From contig JAFSUV010000116.1 in assembly GCA_017450425.1 (NCBI GenBank), positions 1-8,411 on the forward strand: DNA of 8,411 nucleotides. Reading direction: 5' to 3'. The notes below the pieces were generated by a model. It worked only from the letters and a program-made list of their open reading frames with translations. It searched no databases and was not told the DNA's origin. Positions 7,093-8,411 of the stretch are shown here, in pieces. This stretch comes from Kiritimatiellia bacterium (lineage in GTDB: Bacteria > Verrucomicrobiota > Kiritimatiellia > RFP12 > UBA3636). Position 1 is the first letter of the stretch; the number at the start of each line of letters is the position of its first letter. The translations under genes and the position numbers were made by a program.

Positions 7093-8217
7093 TCACGGCA
7101 GAAGGCGGGATGACACCTCGAAGTCCTTCAGGCGGAGGCGCTCGACGCATTTCGCGACGAGCGGCTGATTCTGGGCGACCGTGCCTGAAAAGTCGCCGAG
7201 GACGATGTCGCGGAGCGGCGTCGCGGCATTTCCGGCAAGGCTGACCGGTCTGCCGGAGCGGAACCTGAAGTCGCGGAACTCCAGCCGCTCCACGGCGCGC
7301 AGGCGGATGCCGTCTTCGACGCTGACGCCCACAGGAAGCTCGGTGCACTCCAAATCCCAGTGCTCGAATCGGATGTCGCTTGCGGAGAGGTATCCGGTGC
7401 AGCCCTTGCGGAGGTAGCGGACGGGGTTGTCGCAGAGGATGCCGTTGCGGGCGCGGCAGACGATGTTGGTGAAGAGGCAGTGGCGGATCGTGTCGTCGCT
7501 GGGGCAGCCGATCCGTACGCCCTGGCAGCGGCTGTCGAGGACGCAGTTCGCGACCACGACGTTTTCGCAAAGGCTCTGCTCGCCGGGGGCGTGGCGGATG
7601 GCGCGCAGGACGAGGCAGTCGTCGCCCGTGCGCAGAAAGCTGTCGCTGACCGCCACGCGGCGGCACGCATCGATGTCGATGCCGTCGTTGTTGATCATCT
7701 GCTGGCAGCCGTCGATGCGGATGCCGCGGATGCGGACGTCCTCGCAGCCGATCAGCCACATGGTCCAGCCGGGCGAGTCGCGGAAGGTGACACCCTCGAA
7801 GCGGACGTTTCGGCAGCGCAGGAACTGCACCATGCGCGGGCGCGGCTTGTCCGGCTTTGCGAAGAATGCGCCGGGCGGGACGTCGCGGTCGTAGAAGAGC
7901 GGGCCCTGGCCGTCGATTTCGCCGTCGCCGGTGACGGCGACGTTCTCGGCGTCGCGGCAGACGAGAAGCGCCTTGCGGGATTTTTCGGGCGCGACCTGGA
8001 GGCGCGGGTCGGTGAAGTCCTCGTAGTCGTCGGGATTCGCCGAGCCGACGAGCCTTGCCCCGGCCGGGATGTGGAGCTCGATGTTTTGCCGGAGCCAGAT
8101 CGTGGCGCACGGGTAGTCTCCCGGCTCGAGCGCGACGCGGCCGCCGCCGGCGGCGGCCGCGTCGTCGATGGCGCGCTGGATGGCCGCGCCGGTTTTTTCA
8201 CGGACGGTTGTTGTCAT
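7093..8217 (-). CDS. GH28/pectin-lyase-like right-handed beta-helix protein
   Basis: The 374-residue protein has the layout of glycoside hydrolase family 28 and its relatives. The N-terminal segment IQRAIDDAAAAGGGRVALEP then IWLRQNIELHIPAGARLVGS (13-59) is the usual beta-helix entry, and VTGDGEIDGQG (95-105) is the typical pre-catalytic turn. Repeated rungs follow (MVQFLRCRNVRFEGVTF, then WLIGCEDVRIRGIRIDG). NNDG (176-179) matches the NTDG catalytic motif and TGDD (197-200) the DD motif. The GHG motif is replaced by CQG (231-233), and the RIK position aligns with NGILCDN (258-264), so the usual His and Arg-Lys are missing. There is no signal peptide; with 17 cysteines it is probably cytoplasmic. 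Known relatives cleave galacturonic or related uronic acid polymers or oligomers; the substrate here is unknown. The ATG overlaps the stop of the upstream gene (ATGA) and has no clear Shine-Dalgarno site, so coupling is likely. Confidence 0.88.
   Translation of the reverse strand: MTTTVREKTGAAIQRAIDDAAAAGGGRVALEPGDYPCATIWLRQNIELHIPAGARLVGSANPDDYEDFTDPRLQVAPEKSRKALLVCRDAENVAVTGDGEIDGQGPLFYDRDVPPGAFFAKPDKPRPRMVQFLRCRNVRFEGVTFRDSPGWTMWLIGCEDVRIRGIRIDGCQQMINNDGIDIDACRRVAVSDSFLRTGDDCLVLRAIRHAPGEQSLCENVVVANCVLDSRCQGVRIGCPSDDTIRHCLFTNIVCRARNGILCDNPVRYLRKGCTGYLSASDIRFEHWDLECTELPVGVSVEDGIRLRAVERLEFRDFRFRSGRPVSLAGNAATPLRDIVLGDFSGTVAQNQPLVAKCVERLRLKDFEVSSRLLP
8133..8164. repeat. 32-base perfect palindrome in the beta-helix gene
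   Basis: Bases 8133-8148 are the exact reverse complement of 8149-8164, with no spacer. The palindrome lies 54-85 bases into the beta-helix gene and encodes the Ala4-Gly3-Arg-Val loop. GCC (Ala) and GGC (Gly) codons are each other's reverse complement, so an Ala-run followed by a Gly-run makes such a palindrome easily, but 32 perfect bases is long. In mRNA it would form a very stable hairpin close to the start codon. Confidence 0.8.
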
Positions 8218-8411
8218 GGCGTGTAGTCGGCATACTCCGCCGCAAAGGCGCGGCGCATGGCGGCCAGAGCGGCGGCGTCGAGTTCGGTGCCTTCAGTGCC
8301 GGCGCCAAGGACGCGGACGTTTGGAAGGCCGGGCAATGGGATGGTGGAGACGACGAGCGGGTAGTCGGCAAGGGCTGCGGGGAACGCCGGAGCCGTCCCC
8401 GCAAAACCGGG
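8214..8411 (-). CDS. C-terminal end of an unrecognised protein (cut by the right edge)
   Basis: On the - strand the frame is open from the window edge to a TGA at 8214-8216, giving the last 65 residues of a protein whose start lies outside. The stop overlaps the ATG of the beta-helix gene (ATGA), the same arrangement as at two + strand junctions, which supports real coding and an operon. The visible sequence starts PGFAGTAPAFPAALADYPL and ends AALAAMRRAFAAEYADYTP. It contains a short hydrophobic strand-like stretch (LVVSTIPLPGLPNVRVLGAG) and a final amphipathic helix. I do not recognise the family. Its position suggests that it is co-expressed with the beta-helix protein, perhaps in the same carbohydrate pathway, but nothing in the fragment shows that. 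Confidence 0.6.
   Translation of the reverse strand, partial: PGFAGTAPAFPAALADYPLVVSTIPLPGLPNVRVLGAGTEGTELDAAALAAMRRAFAAEYADYTP

Noticed and set aside
7360..8226. + strand open frame (288 codons) opposite the beta-helix gene
   Set aside because: In-register antisense with repetitive Val/Ala/Asp/Glu composition; the - strand frame has clear GH28-like motifs.

Overview
This is a GC-rich bacterial window that is almost entirely coding. Five genes on the + strand (3 to 7014) are tightly packed: each of the four junctions is either a 4-base ATGA stop/start overlap or a gap of 6 to 9 bases. They converge across a 78-base gap on two overlapping genes on the - strand (7093 to 8411). The only gene-free stretch is 7015-7092. 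I found no tRNA, rRNA, CRISPR array, insertion sequence, riboswitch or recognisable promoter.

The + strand group holds, in order: the C-terminal part of a LysM plus YkuD L,D-transpeptidase that cross-links peptidoglycan (cut by the left edge); ruvA, the Holliday-junction-binding subunit of the RuvAB branch migrator; a polytopic ABC-2 type permease and its ATPase, together a small exporter of unknown substrate; and a full-length HrpA-type DEAH RNA helicase with the DUF3418 C-terminal region. The members belong to different processes (cell wall, recombination, export, RNA/ribosome quality control), so this looks like a housekeeping co-transcription unit, not a pathway. No promoter is visible inside it, and only ruvA has a good Shine-Dalgarno sequence. 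The other starts probably rely on translational coupling.

The - strand group starts beyond the right edge. The last 65 residues of an unrecognised protein overlap the start of a 374-residue right-handed beta-helix protein of the GH28/pectin-lyase-like type. That protein has no signal peptide, has many cysteines, and keeps the catalytic aspartates but not the His and Arg-Lys positions of classical polygalacturonases.

Organism: the high GC, a LysM-YkuD protein beside ruvA, an HrpA helicase and a cytoplasmic GH28-like enzyme would suit a Gram-negative, polysaccharide-using member of the Planctomycetes-Verrucomicrobia-Lentisphaerae group (for example Kiritimatiellae or Lentisphaeria). This is inference from gene style only. 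I see no convincing new defence or mobile system. The best leads are the altered active site of the beta-helix protein, a 32-base perfect palindrome in its 5' coding region, and the unusual gene packing around ruvA and hrpA.
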